From the IMG/VR virus record IMGVR_UViG_3300009034_000045, positions 1-57,030 of that record: DNA of 57,030 nt, one strand, 5' to 3'. Positions within the stretch are counted from its first letter, which is position 1; each line of letters starts with the position of its first letter. The notes beneath the pieces are model-generated. The model was given only the letters and a program-made list of their open reading frames with translations, was not told where the DNA came from and did no database searches. Positions 32,271 to 39,217 of this stretch are shown one piece after another. The translations under genes were made by a program, and so were the position numbers. This DNA is from a virus.

Positions 32271-32450
32271 ATGAAGAGGTGCAAGTCGTGCGACGCCAAG
32301 TGCATCACAACGAGAAAGATGTATGGAGAGGAGCTCTGCTACTATTGCTATCTGAGCTTCAGCAGCTTTCTCATCAAGCATTGGAAAAGGACGCATCAAG
32401 CGGTCGACGGGAACTCGACGATAGAGCTTCCGCCGGAGGGTCCTGGATAG
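32271..32450 (+). CDS. Small four-cysteine protein, 59 aa
   Basis: It follows the degenerate element. CKSCDAKC (4-11) and CYYCYLSF (23-30) form a likely zinc or iron-sulfur site. It lies between the AAA+ and DUF1257-like genes, a place where a small cysteine protein could be a partner. It was read directly because it is short. Confidence 0.65.
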   Translation: MKRCKSCDAKCITTRKMYGEELCYYCYLSFSSFLIKHWKRTHQAVDGNSTIELPPEGPG

Positions 32451-32453
32451 GGG

Positions 32454-32541
32454 TTGAGCGCCAAGCGGCAGACTCGCGGCAAGCTCGCGAGTCTTCCAGT
32501 TGGTTCAATCCGGGGCCGACTGAAAAAAAGGAGGACGGAAT
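32454..32541 (+). promoter_or_regulatory. Two-hairpin/SD element H
   Basis: Stem AGACTCGCG/CGCGAGTCT with loop GCAAGCT; second stem CAGTTGGTT/GGCCGACTG (9 bp); then AAAAAAAGGAGGACGGAAT. It precedes the DUF1257-like gene. Confidence 0.85.
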
Positions 32542-32883
32542 ATGCCATGTTATCAGAGAAGGACCACCACGGTGGATCTTGAGATGGCAAACCTTGACTT
32601 GCTCACAGCAGCTCTCGAAAATGCCGGCTACAGCGTCAGGAGAGATGACAGAACTATCCAAGCTCATCAAGGCGCTATCCATCTTTCCTTCCGAGAAGAT
32701 GTTCGAAAAGGCGTAAGGCTCCACATAGTGACCGACTACCTCAGCGATGGTGTGGCAATCACCAACGACATCAAGCGCGCCTACGCCACCGAGGCGGTGA
32801 GGCACGCCTCGAAGCGCTTCGGCTGGAAGCTGACCGAGCAACCGGGTGGCAAGATGCAGGCAAGAAGGAAGGGGTGGCGATGA
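32542..32883 (+). CDS. DUF1257 (Ycf35)-like protein
   Basis: The protein has 113 residues. LLTAALENAGYSVRRDDR near the start, HIVTDYLSDGV, and DIKRAYATEAVRHASKRFGW then KMQARRKGW at the end match the layout of DUF1257/Ycf35 proteins (xxLxxALxxLGxxV..., IxxxYAxxxVxxxAxxxGFxV). DUF1257 genes are known neighbours of Ycf46-like AAA proteins, as here. Function is unknown. Confidence 0.65.
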   Translation: MPCYQRRTTTVDLEMANLDLLTAALENAGYSVRRDDRTIQAHQGAIHLSFREDVRKGVRLHIVTDYLSDGVAITNDIKRAYATEAVRHASKRFGWKLTEQPGGKMQARRKGWR

Positions 32884-33107
32884 GCTACAAGAAAGGCGAC
32901 GTTGCATATGTATCAGCGACAGGGAGGAACCCCATGGCCAACAAACAAACTTGGAACACAGTCTGGCAATGCCAAAAGTGTGGTGACGACACTCATGCCC
33001 TCTACAATGTCCAGGTCAGCATGTACCGCGACCTTGAAACCGGCGAGATCGTCCGCCGTGAAACCGGGGAGTGTTTCTACTGCCACAATGCTGATCAACA
33101 AACCTAG
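32880..33107 (+). CDS. Zinc-ribbon protein, 75 aa
   Basis: ATG 32880 overlaps the previous TGA. WQCQKCGDDTHALYN and ECFYCHN give two CxxC pairs (about 31-71). It is probably a zinc ribbon. Partner or regulator of the AAA+ set is possible. Confidence 0.65.
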   Translation: MSYKKGDVAYVSATGRNPMANKQTWNTVWQCQKCGDDTHALYNVQVSMYRDLETGEIVRRETGECFYCHNADQQT

Positions 33108-33142
33108 GCACGCTGGCTGGCTGCCGAAGAAGGAGAACGAAA

Positions 33143-33334
33143 GTGACTAAACGGTACCACGTCAAGTGTGACTGCGGGTACAGCTACAGCTGGTCTCGAA
33201 AACCCTACGCTCTCCGCACCTGTCGCGATGCAAAGCGGACCTGCATGTCAAGGATGCCGACGGGAAAGCAATCCCGATTACTCAAACTTGGCGCGTCAAA
33301 CTATAGAGGCAAGGAGAACGAAAATGAAGATTGA
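33143..33334 (+). CDS. Small cysteine-containing basic protein, 63 aa
   Basis: GTG 33143 follows GAAGGAG. YHVKCDCGYSYSWSRKPYALRTC suggests a zinc-type half ribbon, and the remainder is basic (RMPTGKQSRLLKLG). Unknown. Confidence 0.55.
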   Translation: MTKRYHVKCDCGYSYSWSRKPYALRTCRDAKRTCMSRMPTGKQSRLLKLGASNYRGKENENED

Positions 33335-33482
33335 GCTCGACAAGGAGGAAATCTCGTGGATCCTGCTGGGGCTCGACCAGCTCCTTATGCCTGCCAGAAA
33401 AAACGCTAAAAAAATTGCCCAACTAGAGAGACGCCTACATCAGGCAGAAAAAATGGAGCGACAAAATGAAGAAGAAGAATGA
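33324..33482 (+). CDS. Small coiled-coil protein, 52 aa
   Basis: ATG 33324 follows AAGGAGAACG. MKIELDKEEISWILLGLDQL then RLHQAEKMERQNEEEE is helical; it overlaps both neighbours. Unknown. Confidence 0.55.
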   Translation: MKIELDKEEISWILLGLDQLLMPARKNAKKIAQLERRLHQAEKMERQNEEEE

Positions 33483-33660
33483 ACTGGACTGGGCCGAGTG
33501 TGAGGCGCTGATCCGCGGAGTGGAGAAGCTAGAGGAGGCCAACTACCTCACCGAATCGCACAAGAGGAAGCTGACCAAGAAGCTGAGAAGAATCCAGAAG
33601 AGGTACATCGAGGCATACGCGAAGAAGATGGAGGAGAAGAAACGATGCAGGAAGACGTGA
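33466..33660 (+). CDS. Small basic helical protein, 64 aa
   Basis: WAECEALIRGVEKLEEANY then KRKLTKKLRRIQKRYIEAY and a basic end. Overlaps neighbours by 15-17 bases. Unknown. Confidence 0.55.
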   Translation: MKKKNELDWAECEALIRGVEKLEEANYLTESHKRKLTKKLRRIQKRYIEAYAKKMEEKKRCRKT

Positions 33661-33860
33661 TCGACTTCCAGATCCTATCTGATGGAACCATCAAGGTGGT
33701 GACCCCCGGCATCTCCGGGGTGAACCACCGCAACGCCGACGAGCTGCTCTCGCTGGTTGCGAGGCTCGCCGGCGGCGAGACGAAGATCGAAAAGCTCGCG
33801 AAGCGCGGGCATGCGCACCACCAGCATCGATCGCATGTGCACCAGGGTGGAAAACAATGA
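33645..33860 (+). CDS. DUF2997-like protein with histidine-rich tail
   Basis: ATG 33645 follows GGAGAAGAAACG. DFQILSDGTIKVVTPGISG, then NADELLSLVARLAGG (about 22-43), resembles DUF2997 (xxxIxxDGxVxxxxxGxxGxxCxxxxxxLE). The tail AKRGHAHHQHRSHVHQ has six histidines and may bind metal. DUF2997 genes occur beside DUF1257 genes. Low to moderate confidence. Confidence 0.5.
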   Translation: MQEDVIDFQILSDGTIKVVTPGISGVNHRNADELLSLVARLAGGETKIEKLAKRGHAHHQHRSHVHQGGKQ

Positions 33861-34048
33861 AGACTTACTTGATCGTCTATGAGCGCAAGTCGGGAGATTT
33901 CACTGAAGATTTTCTCGGAAAGCTTTCCGGAAAAGAGGCGCGAGAAAAAGTTGACAGAATATCCCACACAGGGCTTCTACCTGAGACGAAGATTACGTGG
34001 ACACCTAGAGTGGTGAAAGGAGTTCGCTTCTACATCGCGGTGTATTGA
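33857..34048 (+). CDS. Small protein, 63 aa
   Basis: ATGA overlap with the gene before. MKTYLIVYERKSGDFTEDF and WTPRVVKGVRFYIAVY suggest a small beta-alpha-beta domain. Its stop TGA lies in element I (TTGA). Confidence 0.6.
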   Translation: MKTYLIVYERKSGDFTEDFLGKLSGKEAREKVDRISHTGLLPETKITWTPRVVKGVRFYIAVY

Positions 34049-34131
34049 ATCCGCCAGGATGCGCCCGGCAATGTCGGGCGCATATTGGTCGGTTCAATTC
34101 CGGGCCAACCGAAAAAAAGGAGGACGGAAAA
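34045..34131 (+). promoter_or_regulatory. Two-hairpin/SD element I
   Basis: Perfect stem ATGCGCCCG/CGGGCGCAT with loop GCAATGT, second stem TCGGTT/AACCGA, then AAAAAAAGGAGGACGGAAAA. It is the last copy, and its stem sequence is unlike all others. Confidence 0.85.
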
Positions 34132-35082
34132 ATGAAGAAAGATAGATTCGACTACACATCCACGAGCAAGGGGCTCATTGAGGACACCGTCTGCCTCCAG
34201 CTCTCCTTCAGGAAGCCAGGCGACAAGATCAAGGCAGACAAGAACGCCATTGAGGTCAACTCGGATAAGGATATGCTTCACCTCAGCAAGACCATCCTGG
34301 AGAGCAAGGAGCTGAATAAGATCAGGGGACACCGGATCGCGGCCAGGACGCACGTCAGGAGCCTCGCGATCCCCTCACCCATGTTCAAATCCGGCGTCCA
34401 CTGCATCCCTGTCGCGCTGATCGAGGACGTCAACACCAAGCTGGAAGAGGCGAAAAAGAAGGATAACGAGCTGATTGAAAAGTTCATGGATGCGTACGAC
34501 TGGAACCAGACGAGGCCCGACGGGCTGATCTCGCAGGCAAAGAAGAAGCTGAAAGCGCTGTTCGACGAGGCGGACTATCCCTCGCCGGGAAGAATGAAAC
34601 GCGCCTTCAATTTCGAGTGGAACTTCTTCTCCTTCCAGACACCGGAGAATCTCAGTGCCGTTTCCTCGTCGCTCTTCAAGAAAGAGAAGGAGAAGATGAG
34701 GCTCAAGTGGCAGGAGGCACAGGAAGAGGTGGTCGTGCTCCTCCGCGCCGAATTCAAGTCTCTGGTTGACCACATCACGGAGAGACTGACACCGGAAGAC
34801 AGGACCAACGGAAAGAAGAAGTTCTTTAAGGGCGCCACGGTGACAAGTGTGTCGGATTTCCTCGGGACGTTCCCATTCCGGAATGTCTGCGACGACAAGG
34901 AGCTCGACACGCTGATCCAGCGGACGAGAAAGCTGCTCGACGGTGTGGACATCAAGGAGCTCCAGAAGAGCGAGGCGCTGAAGGCCAACATGAACGCGGG
35001 CTTCGCGGTGGTGAAGAAGCGGCTCGATGTCCTGGTCAAGGACAAGCCGGCGCGGCTGATCAGCCTGGAGGGGGAGGAATAA
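34132..35082 (+). CDS. Conserved-looking protein of the AAA+ set, 316 aa
   Basis: FNFEWNFFSFQTPENL, VDHITERLTPEDRTNGKKKF, LGTFPFRNVCDDKELDTLIQ and LLDGVDIKELQ are patterns I associate with proteins encoded beside Ycf46-like AAA genes in phages; the N-terminal half (RSLAIPSPMFKSGVHCIPV) is weakly DUF3150-like. Its last 42 bases are repeated 229 bp downstream. No enzyme motif is seen. Confidence 0.55.
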   Translation: MKKDRFDYTSTSKGLIEDTVCLQLSFRKPGDKIKADKNAIEVNSDKDMLHLSKTILESKELNKIRGHRIAARTHVRSLAIPSPMFKSGVHCIPVALIEDVNTKLEEAKKKDNELIEKFMDAYDWNQTRPDGLISQAKKKLKALFDEADYPSPGRMKRAFNFEWNFFSFQTPENLSAVSSSLFKKEKEKMRLKWQEAQEEVVVLLRAEFKSLVDHITERLTPEDRTNGKKKFFKGATVTSVSDFLGTFPFRNVCDDKELDTLIQRTRKLLDGVDIKELQKSEALKANMNAGFAVVKKRLDVLVKDKPARLISLEGEE

Positions 35083-35312
35083 GATGCTGTCCCGATTCTT
35101 CGTCACCGACACCGACCTGATTCATCTTCAGATGAGCTTCGATGGAGGGCAGAACTGGATCAATATAACCACGTTCTGCTCTCCCGGTGTAGCGGGGGCC
35201 GTGCCGTACTTGACAGCTGCCGTAGACATCAACAAACTGAAAAGCAAGGATCTGAAGATGAAAAGCCGAGACAAGCCGGCGCGGCTCATCAGCCTGGAAA
35301 GGGAGGAGTAAA
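35041..35312 (+). repeat. 42-bp direct repeat flanking a virion-gene fragment
   Basis: GACAAGCCGGCGCGGCT starts both copies (35041 and 35270). Over 42 bp they differ at four positions. The 190 bases between them include a stretch similar to the virion paralogs at 5-6 kb. Confidence 0.85.
35084..35311 (+). CDS. Chimeric 75-aa protein with virion-paralog piece
   Basis: HLQMSFDGGQNWINITTFCS then PGVAG aligns with virion paralog 3 (YLQTSFDEGTNWTDVAAFRF then PGVAG). The end KPARLISLEREE duplicates the end of the preceding gene (KPARLISLEGEE). It looks like a recombination product. ATG 35084 is right after the previous stop, with SD GGGGAGGAAT. Expression is possible; function unknown. Confidence 0.6.
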   Translation: MLSRFFVTDTDLIHLQMSFDGGQNWINITTFCSPGVAGAVPYLTAAVDINKLKSKDLKMKSRDKPARLISLEREE

Positions 35313-35552
35313 ATGACAACCGACGAACTGGCGATGGAATGCAAGAGGAAAGAAATCGCCTGTCTGAAAGAAGCCAAAGGAAAGTGTACAATAACCGTCC
35401 ACGGTCACAGTGAAGATCATCGACGGTGGTACTTCGATGGTAAGGCGAGCGCCTATGCCGACATCTGGGAGCTGGCAACATACGGCCGGCGCCTGCCTCC
35501 GGATGAATACAATGAAGCCAACGAATACTGGAGCAAGAGGGTCGAAGAGTAA
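35313..35552 (+). CDS. Small protein before the early terminator, 79 aa
   Basis: SD GGGAGG (duplicated repeat) precedes ATG. CKRKEIACLKEAKGKC then HSEDHRRWYFDG, charged. No family is recognised. Confidence 0.6.
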   Translation: MTTDELAMECKRKEIACLKEAKGKCTITVHGHSEDHRRWYFDGKASAYADIWELATYGRRLPPDEYNEANEYWSKRVEE

Positions 35553-35560
35553 AATTGTAA

Positions 35561-35600
35561 GGGAGCTATTTTTTGAGAAAAAATAGCTCCCTATTTTTTT
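35561..35600 (+). terminator. Strong Rho-independent terminator
   Basis: Stem GGGAGCTATTTTTT/AAAAAATAGCTCCC (14 bp, 35561-35574 with 35578-35591), loop GAG, then TATTTTTTT. It ends the cassette operon. Confidence 0.95.
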
Positions 35601-35649
35601 GCCCGTATTCTTTTCAAGAAGAAAGCCGTAAACTTTGCATATAAATATC

Positions 35650-35679
35650 TTGACATGCTGCGATCGGATGGCATAAAAT
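35650..35679 (+). promoter_or_regulatory. Promoter of the second early operon
   Basis: TTGACA (35650-35655), 18 bases, TAAAAT (35674-35679). It lies 50 bases after the terminator and ahead of the 35.9 kb gene. Confidence 0.75.
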
Positions 35680-35898
35680 TGCCAATATTGGGAACAACAT
35701 GAACAGGAGAAAAAAAGTGAAGTGAAATTTTTCGGGCGACCCGGCTCTTCTACTGCCGGATCGCCCACCCCCAAGAGAAGCAGCACTCGATGAAAATAAT
35801 AGCCAAAGAAAACAGGATAGTCAAGCTTGCTCCGATAGGGGCCAGGATCGGTGTTTCCGCGCCCGTTATAACAATAACGACAATGGAAGGAGATCTCC
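35680..35898 (+). other. Leader with a stable hairpin
   Basis: Hairpin GGGCGACCCGGC/GCCGGATCGCCC (about 35733-35765, one mismatch) has no T run after it. A tiny frame MNRRKKVK (35699-35725) and a 70-residue frame from 35790 without SD exist; neither is well supported. The leader may regulate the operon. Confidence 0.45.
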
Positions 35899-36582
35899 AT
35901 GGAAGAATTGGCGAACAGGATGCTGGAGGAAGAAGCAAGGCAGGCGGCGAAAAACGTCGAACAAATCTATGGCAACATATCAAGCGCTGTCATCAAGGTT
36001 GAGGCTGATTACATTTGCGCCGGAGATCTTCTCCGCGAGGTGGCGACAAAGAAGAAAATAATCGTCGGCCATGAGAAATCCATTCTCGATCCCCTCAATC
36101 TGGCCGCGAAGAATACGAGAAACTTCTTCGGGCCGCTGAAAGAAGTTTGCGACAAGGCAAGAAAATATATCGAATCGGCGAGAAGCGAGTATCGCAACAA
36201 TCAGGAGAAGACGAGGCGTGAGGAGGAGGACCGCCTACGGGCGCTCGCCGACAAGGAGCAGGAGCGGCTTAGGAAGAAGGCGGAGAAGAGGGCCGAGAGG
36301 GCGATAGAGAAGGGCGACGAGGAGAAGGCCCAGGAGATAATCAACTCCGTGCCGGTCATCGCCGCGCCTGTCCTCGCCGACGCCGAGATACCGAAGCAGC
36401 ACGGCGTCAAGGTGAGGAAGATCTGGAAGTTCAGGGTCGTCGACGAGGCGAAGGTCCCGCGCGACTGGCTCGTCGTGGATGAAAAGGGGCTCGGCGCCTT
36501 CGCGCGCGCCACGAAGGGCGCGAGAAAAGTCCCCGGCGTGGAGTTCTACTCCGAGGACTCCGAGGCGGTTTCGGGGAAGTAG
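35899..36582 (+). CDS. Phage coiled-coil protein, 227 aa
   Basis: ATG 35899 follows GGAAGGAGATCTCC. A long charged coiled coil (about 85-150) is followed by a C-terminal domain KIWKFRVVDEAKVPRDWLVV (about 173-192) and GARKVPGVEFYSE. This C-terminal pattern is widespread in phage early regions near recombination genes. The exact role is unknown. Confidence 0.65.
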   Translation: MEELANRMLEEEARQAAKNVEQIYGNISSAVIKVEADYICAGDLLREVATKKKIIVGHEKSILDPLNLAAKNTRNFFGPLKEVCDKARKYIESARSEYRNNQEKTRREEEDRLRALADKEQERLRKKAEKRAERAIEKGDEEKAQEIINSVPVIAAPVLADAEIPKQHGVKVRKIWKFRVVDEAKVPRDWLVVDEKGLGAFARATKGARKVPGVEFYSEDSEAVSGK

Positions 36583-36586
36583 CATA

Positions 36587-37555
36587 ATGGCAACAAAAAT
36601 TGAATGGGTTATCAACCCTGATGGGACCAAGGGAGAAACGTGGAATCCCGTGACGGGATGTAGCCATATCTCAGACGGATGCCGATCATGCTACGCAGAG
36701 GCGATGGCCCGCCGCTTCGACAAGGATTGGAAGCCGTGGACGGCGGCGAACGCGGAGCACAACGTGAGGCTTCATCCTGGACGGCTCCCTACGCCGCTGC
36801 GCTGGAAGAAGCCGCGGAAGATCTTCGTCTGTTCCACATCAGATCTCTTCCATGAAGAGGTACCGATATACTTCGTCCACGATGTCTTCGCAACTATCGG
36901 CGCTGCGCCCAGACACATTTTTATTATTCTTACGAAACGGCCACAGCGGATGATGCATGATCTGACATCTAAATATTTTCCTGATGGATACATCAAGGAT
37001 TATTTCGAAGGCGGCAAAATCTCATGGCCACTTTCCAACCTCTGGATCCTCGTAACGGTCGAAAACCAGCGCGCAGCCGACGAGCGCATCCCGTACCTTT
37101 TCCGGACGCCGGCGGCGGTGCGGGGCGTCTCGATAGAGCCGATGCTCGGGCCGATCGACATTTCAAAATACTTATGGCCTACATGTTGGCATTGGGATAG
37201 TCACTATAACTCACCGCAAGAAGCCACTGCGGCAGGCGCGTATGCCGAGCGCAAGCCGCAAAAGCTTGTTGCGGCAAATCGGACATTCCTAAATTGGGTG
37301 ATCGTCGGCGGGGAGAGCGGCCCGAAGGCGAGGTCGATGCACCCGGCTTGGCCGCGCTCTATAAGAGACCAATGCCAAAAGGCAAATGTACCATTTTTCT
37401 TTAAACAGTGGGGAGAGTGGGCACCATCGGGAAGTCGCGGGGAATACTGTTGTAATCCTGGCGCTAGCATCCATGACTTGGAGACTATGAATCGCATCGG
37501 CAAGAAGGCCGCAGGGCGCGAGCTCGACGGGCGGATCTGGGAGGAGTTTCCATAA
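36587..37555 (+). CDS. Phage Gp37/Gp68 family (DUF5131) protein
   Basis: The protein has 322 residues. IEWVINPDGTKGETWNPVTG, CSHISDGCRSCYAEAMARRF (three cysteines, about 25-36), FVCSTSDLFHEEVP, FIILTKRPQRM, VTVENQRAADERIPYL, RGVSIEPMLGPIDI, WVIVGGESGPKARSMHP and VPFFFKQWGEW are the classical block order of this family. Cysteines resemble a radical-SAM cluster loop, but chemistry is not established. Family is certain. Confidence 0.9.
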   Translation: MATKIEWVINPDGTKGETWNPVTGCSHISDGCRSCYAEAMARRFDKDWKPWTAANAEHNVRLHPGRLPTPLRWKKPRKIFVCSTSDLFHEEVPIYFVHDVFATIGAAPRHIFIILTKRPQRMMHDLTSKYFPDGYIKDYFEGGKISWPLSNLWILVTVENQRAADERIPYLFRTPAAVRGVSIEPMLGPIDISKYLWPTCWHWDSHYNSPQEATAAGAYAERKPQKLVAANRTFLNWVIVGGESGPKARSMHPAWPRSIRDQCQKANVPFFFKQWGEWAPSGSRGEYCCNPGASIHDLETMNRIGKKAAGRELDGRIWEEFP

Positions 37556-37779
37556 TGATAGAGCACCCGGATCAGGAAGTTCGCAAGGCGTTGATCCGTC
37601 TCTGCGACGCGTTGTGTACCTGGGAAAGAGCTACCGGACTCGAATCTGTGTTAATTCTCAGAGAGCAAGGAGGATTTCAATTTCGTGCTCAAATGGCAAG
37701 CCACTCGATCATATGCAAGATGATGTTTCTTGATTCGATGTTGTTTTACTTGATCGGTTATCGGGAAATAGATGTGTGA
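37555..37779 (+). CDS. Small protein, 74 aa
   Basis: ATG overlaps the upstream TAA. HPDQEVRKALIRLCDALCTW at the start, hydrophobic end (KMMFLDSMLFYLIGY). No family is recognised. Confidence 0.6.
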   Translation: MIEHPDQEVRKALIRLCDALCTWERATGLESVLILREQGGFQFRAQMASHSIICKMMFLDSMLFYLIGYREIDV

Positions 37780-37987
37780 ACTCTGCGACGAAGACGGGAC
37801 CGACTCTTGCCAGGATTGCGGCCGGATGATCTGCTACGATGCCAAGCCGTCGAATATTGATGTCATCGATCAAGCCTATGTAACCGAGTCGGGCGATCTA
37901 TTCTGTCATCATTGCGGCTCAGCTCACGATAGGCGAGAGAAAGAAGAGATGGAGAATGATTCCGATTATATAAGGGAAATACCATGA
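37772..37987 (+). CDS. Zinc-binding protein, 71 aa
   Basis: CELCDEDGTDSCQDCGRMIC (2-21) and CHHCGSAHD make a probable two-site zinc domain. Bases 37865-37949 are repeated at 38046-38130. ATG overlaps the previous gene by 8 bases. Confidence 0.65.
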   Translation: MCELCDEDGTDSCQDCGRMICYDAKPSNIDVIDQAYVTESGDLFCHHCGSAHDRREKEEMENDSDYIREIP

Positions 37988-38064
37988 TCTACCTCGGCGT
38001 CGACCCCGGGAAAACCGGCGCGCGCGCCGTTCTTTTTCAAGCAACATCGATCGGGCCTACGTAA
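37984..38064 (+). pseudogene. Truncated RuvC-like resolvase start
   Basis: ATGA overlap start encodes MIYLGVDPGKTGARAVLFQ, the N-terminal strand of RuvC-type nucleases (first catalytic Asp in GVDPG). After 19 residues it runs into a duplicated piece of the previous gene in another frame and stops. Probably a remnant. Confidence 0.7.
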
Positions 38065-38135
38065 CAGAGTCGGGCGATCTCTTCTGTCATCGTTGCGGCC
38101 TGGCTCACGACAGGCGAGAGAAAAAAGAGGTTTAG
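38040..38135 (+). pseudogene. Duplicated end of the zinc-binding gene
   Basis: Reads SNIDRAYVTESGDLFCHRCG then LAHDRREKKEV, about 87% identical in DNA to 37865-37949. It has no start. Together with the RuvC remnant it marks a recombination junction. Confidence 0.75.
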
Positions 38136-38146
38136 GAGGAGAAACA

Positions 38147-38356
38147 ATGATTGTCACCGTCACCGCGACCTCAATGGACAAGGACAAGGCGGAGATCCTT
38201 TGCGAGTTCGACGCAGAGGTGGGAGAGCTCACCGCGATGATGAGGCACGAGCTCGTCGAAAGGCTCTGCGCCGCCACGGCAAACATGACTCTAGAAGTCT
38301 ATACCTCCGGGCCGCCGAAGGGCCTGACCGCCCCCAGCTTCGAGCCGGAGGACTAG
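38147..38356 (+). CDS. Small protein, 69 aa
   Basis: Strong AGGAGGAGAAACA before ATG 38147. Beta-alpha pattern (MIVTVTATSMDKDKAEILCE; LTAMMRHELVERLCAATAN). Unknown. Confidence 0.65.
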   Translation: MIVTVTATSMDKDKAEILCEFDAEVGELTAMMRHELVERLCAATANMTLEVYTSGPPKGLTAPSFEPED

Positions 38357-38358
38357 AC

Positions 38359-38628
38359 ATGAAGATGCCGGAGAACGAGAAGCACCGCTTCCTCGAGTGG
38401 CAGGACAAAGTGGAGAATTGCCGATCCTGGGAAATACACCTCGCCGCAAGGAACATCCCTCACGCGCTGACGAAGAGGAAGAAGGGGTGGACGATATACA
38501 AGCACATGACGACCATGAAGAACGGAAGGGAGAAATGGTGCTGCGATGAAGGAAAAAAACTCGCCGGGACAATACACCGCCGCTCGGATTACGGCTGGAA
38601 CATCGTTGCCGAGATCCCGCAAGCTTGA
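38359..38628 (+). CDS. Small basic protein, 89 aa
   Basis: ATG 38359 soon after the previous stop. Basic with Trp (RSWEIHLAARNIPHALTKRK; GWTIYKHMTTMKNGREKWCC). Overlaps the next frame by 83 bases. Unknown. Confidence 0.6.
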   Translation: MKMPENEKHRFLEWQDKVENCRSWEIHLAARNIPHALTKRKKGWTIYKHMTTMKNGREKWCCDEGKKLAGTIHRRSDYGWNIVAEIPQA

Positions 38629-39217
38629 GCTTGTCCACCGGGGCAAGGAGAGCTACTACGCCGACGAGGATGGAAAGAAATACCCTCGCGTCACCAGCAT
38701 AGTCGGCTTGGTGCTCCCCCTTTGGGAAGGGATAGATCCGATCGTGCTTGAGGCGCAGGCGGCGCTGGGAACCGAGGTACACGCGATGTGCGCCATGCTC
38801 TCGAGAACAAATAGCACCTTGAATAAAATTGGCGTCCCGATCGTGTTGAAAGGCTACGCTGACGCCTTCAACAAGTTCAGAAACGACTTCAAGTTCAATC
38901 CGATCGTCGTGGAGGAGGCAATCTGCAGCAGAAAATACAAGTATGCCGGCAGACCGGACGCAATAGGAATAATAATCGGCAAACACCCAGTTGTGGTGGA
39001 CTATTCTATCAGCATGATGGAATTGGCGAAACGCCTCCAGACTGCGGCATACGCGCATGCATGGAAAGAGATTATCAGTTCAAGGATAATGATAGGAAGA
39101 ATGGGCGTCCAGCTCAAGGAGAACGGCACGTACATCGTTCACCGCTTCGACGACCCGAACGACTGGTACGGGTTCCTCGCAGCGCTTCAATTCTATAGGT
39201 GGAAGGAAGGCGCATGA
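38546..39217 (+). CDS. PD-(D/E)XK-type exonuclease-like protein, catalytic Lys missing
   Basis: The protein has 223 residues. VEEAICSRKYKYAGRPDAIG (about 132-151), then PVVVDYSISM (about 157-166) and LQTAAYAHAW (about 173-182) match the RecB/Cas4-type fold, where GxxD, DxK and QxxxY are conserved. Here the lysine of DxK is serine (DYS). It may be inactive or use another residue. The true start could be downstream, since ATG 38546 lies in the preceding gene. Confidence 0.7.
   Translation: MKEKNSPGQYTAARITAGTSLPRSRKLELVHRGKESYYADEDGKKYPRVTSIVGLVLPLWEGIDPIVLEAQAALGTEVHAMCAMLSRTNSTLNKIGVPIVLKGYADAFNKFRNDFKFNPIVVEEAICSRKYKYAGRPDAIGIIIGKHPVVVDYSISMMELAKRLQTAAYAHAWKEIISSRIMIGRMGVQLKENGTYIVHRFDDPNDWYGFLAALQFYRWKEGA

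Noticed and set aside
28687-34131. Integron-like gene cassette array with attC sites
   Set aside because: The elements sit between small genes and fold as hairpins, but the core GTTGGTT does not fit GTTRRRY pairs on both sides. No integron integrase is seen, and the SD is part of the element.
28687-34131. CRISPR array
   Set aside because: Repeats are hundreds of bases apart, contain start signals and separate coding frames.
35790-36002. 70-aa frame before the 227-aa gene
   Set aside because: No convincing SD, and it overlaps more than 100 bases of a better supported gene.
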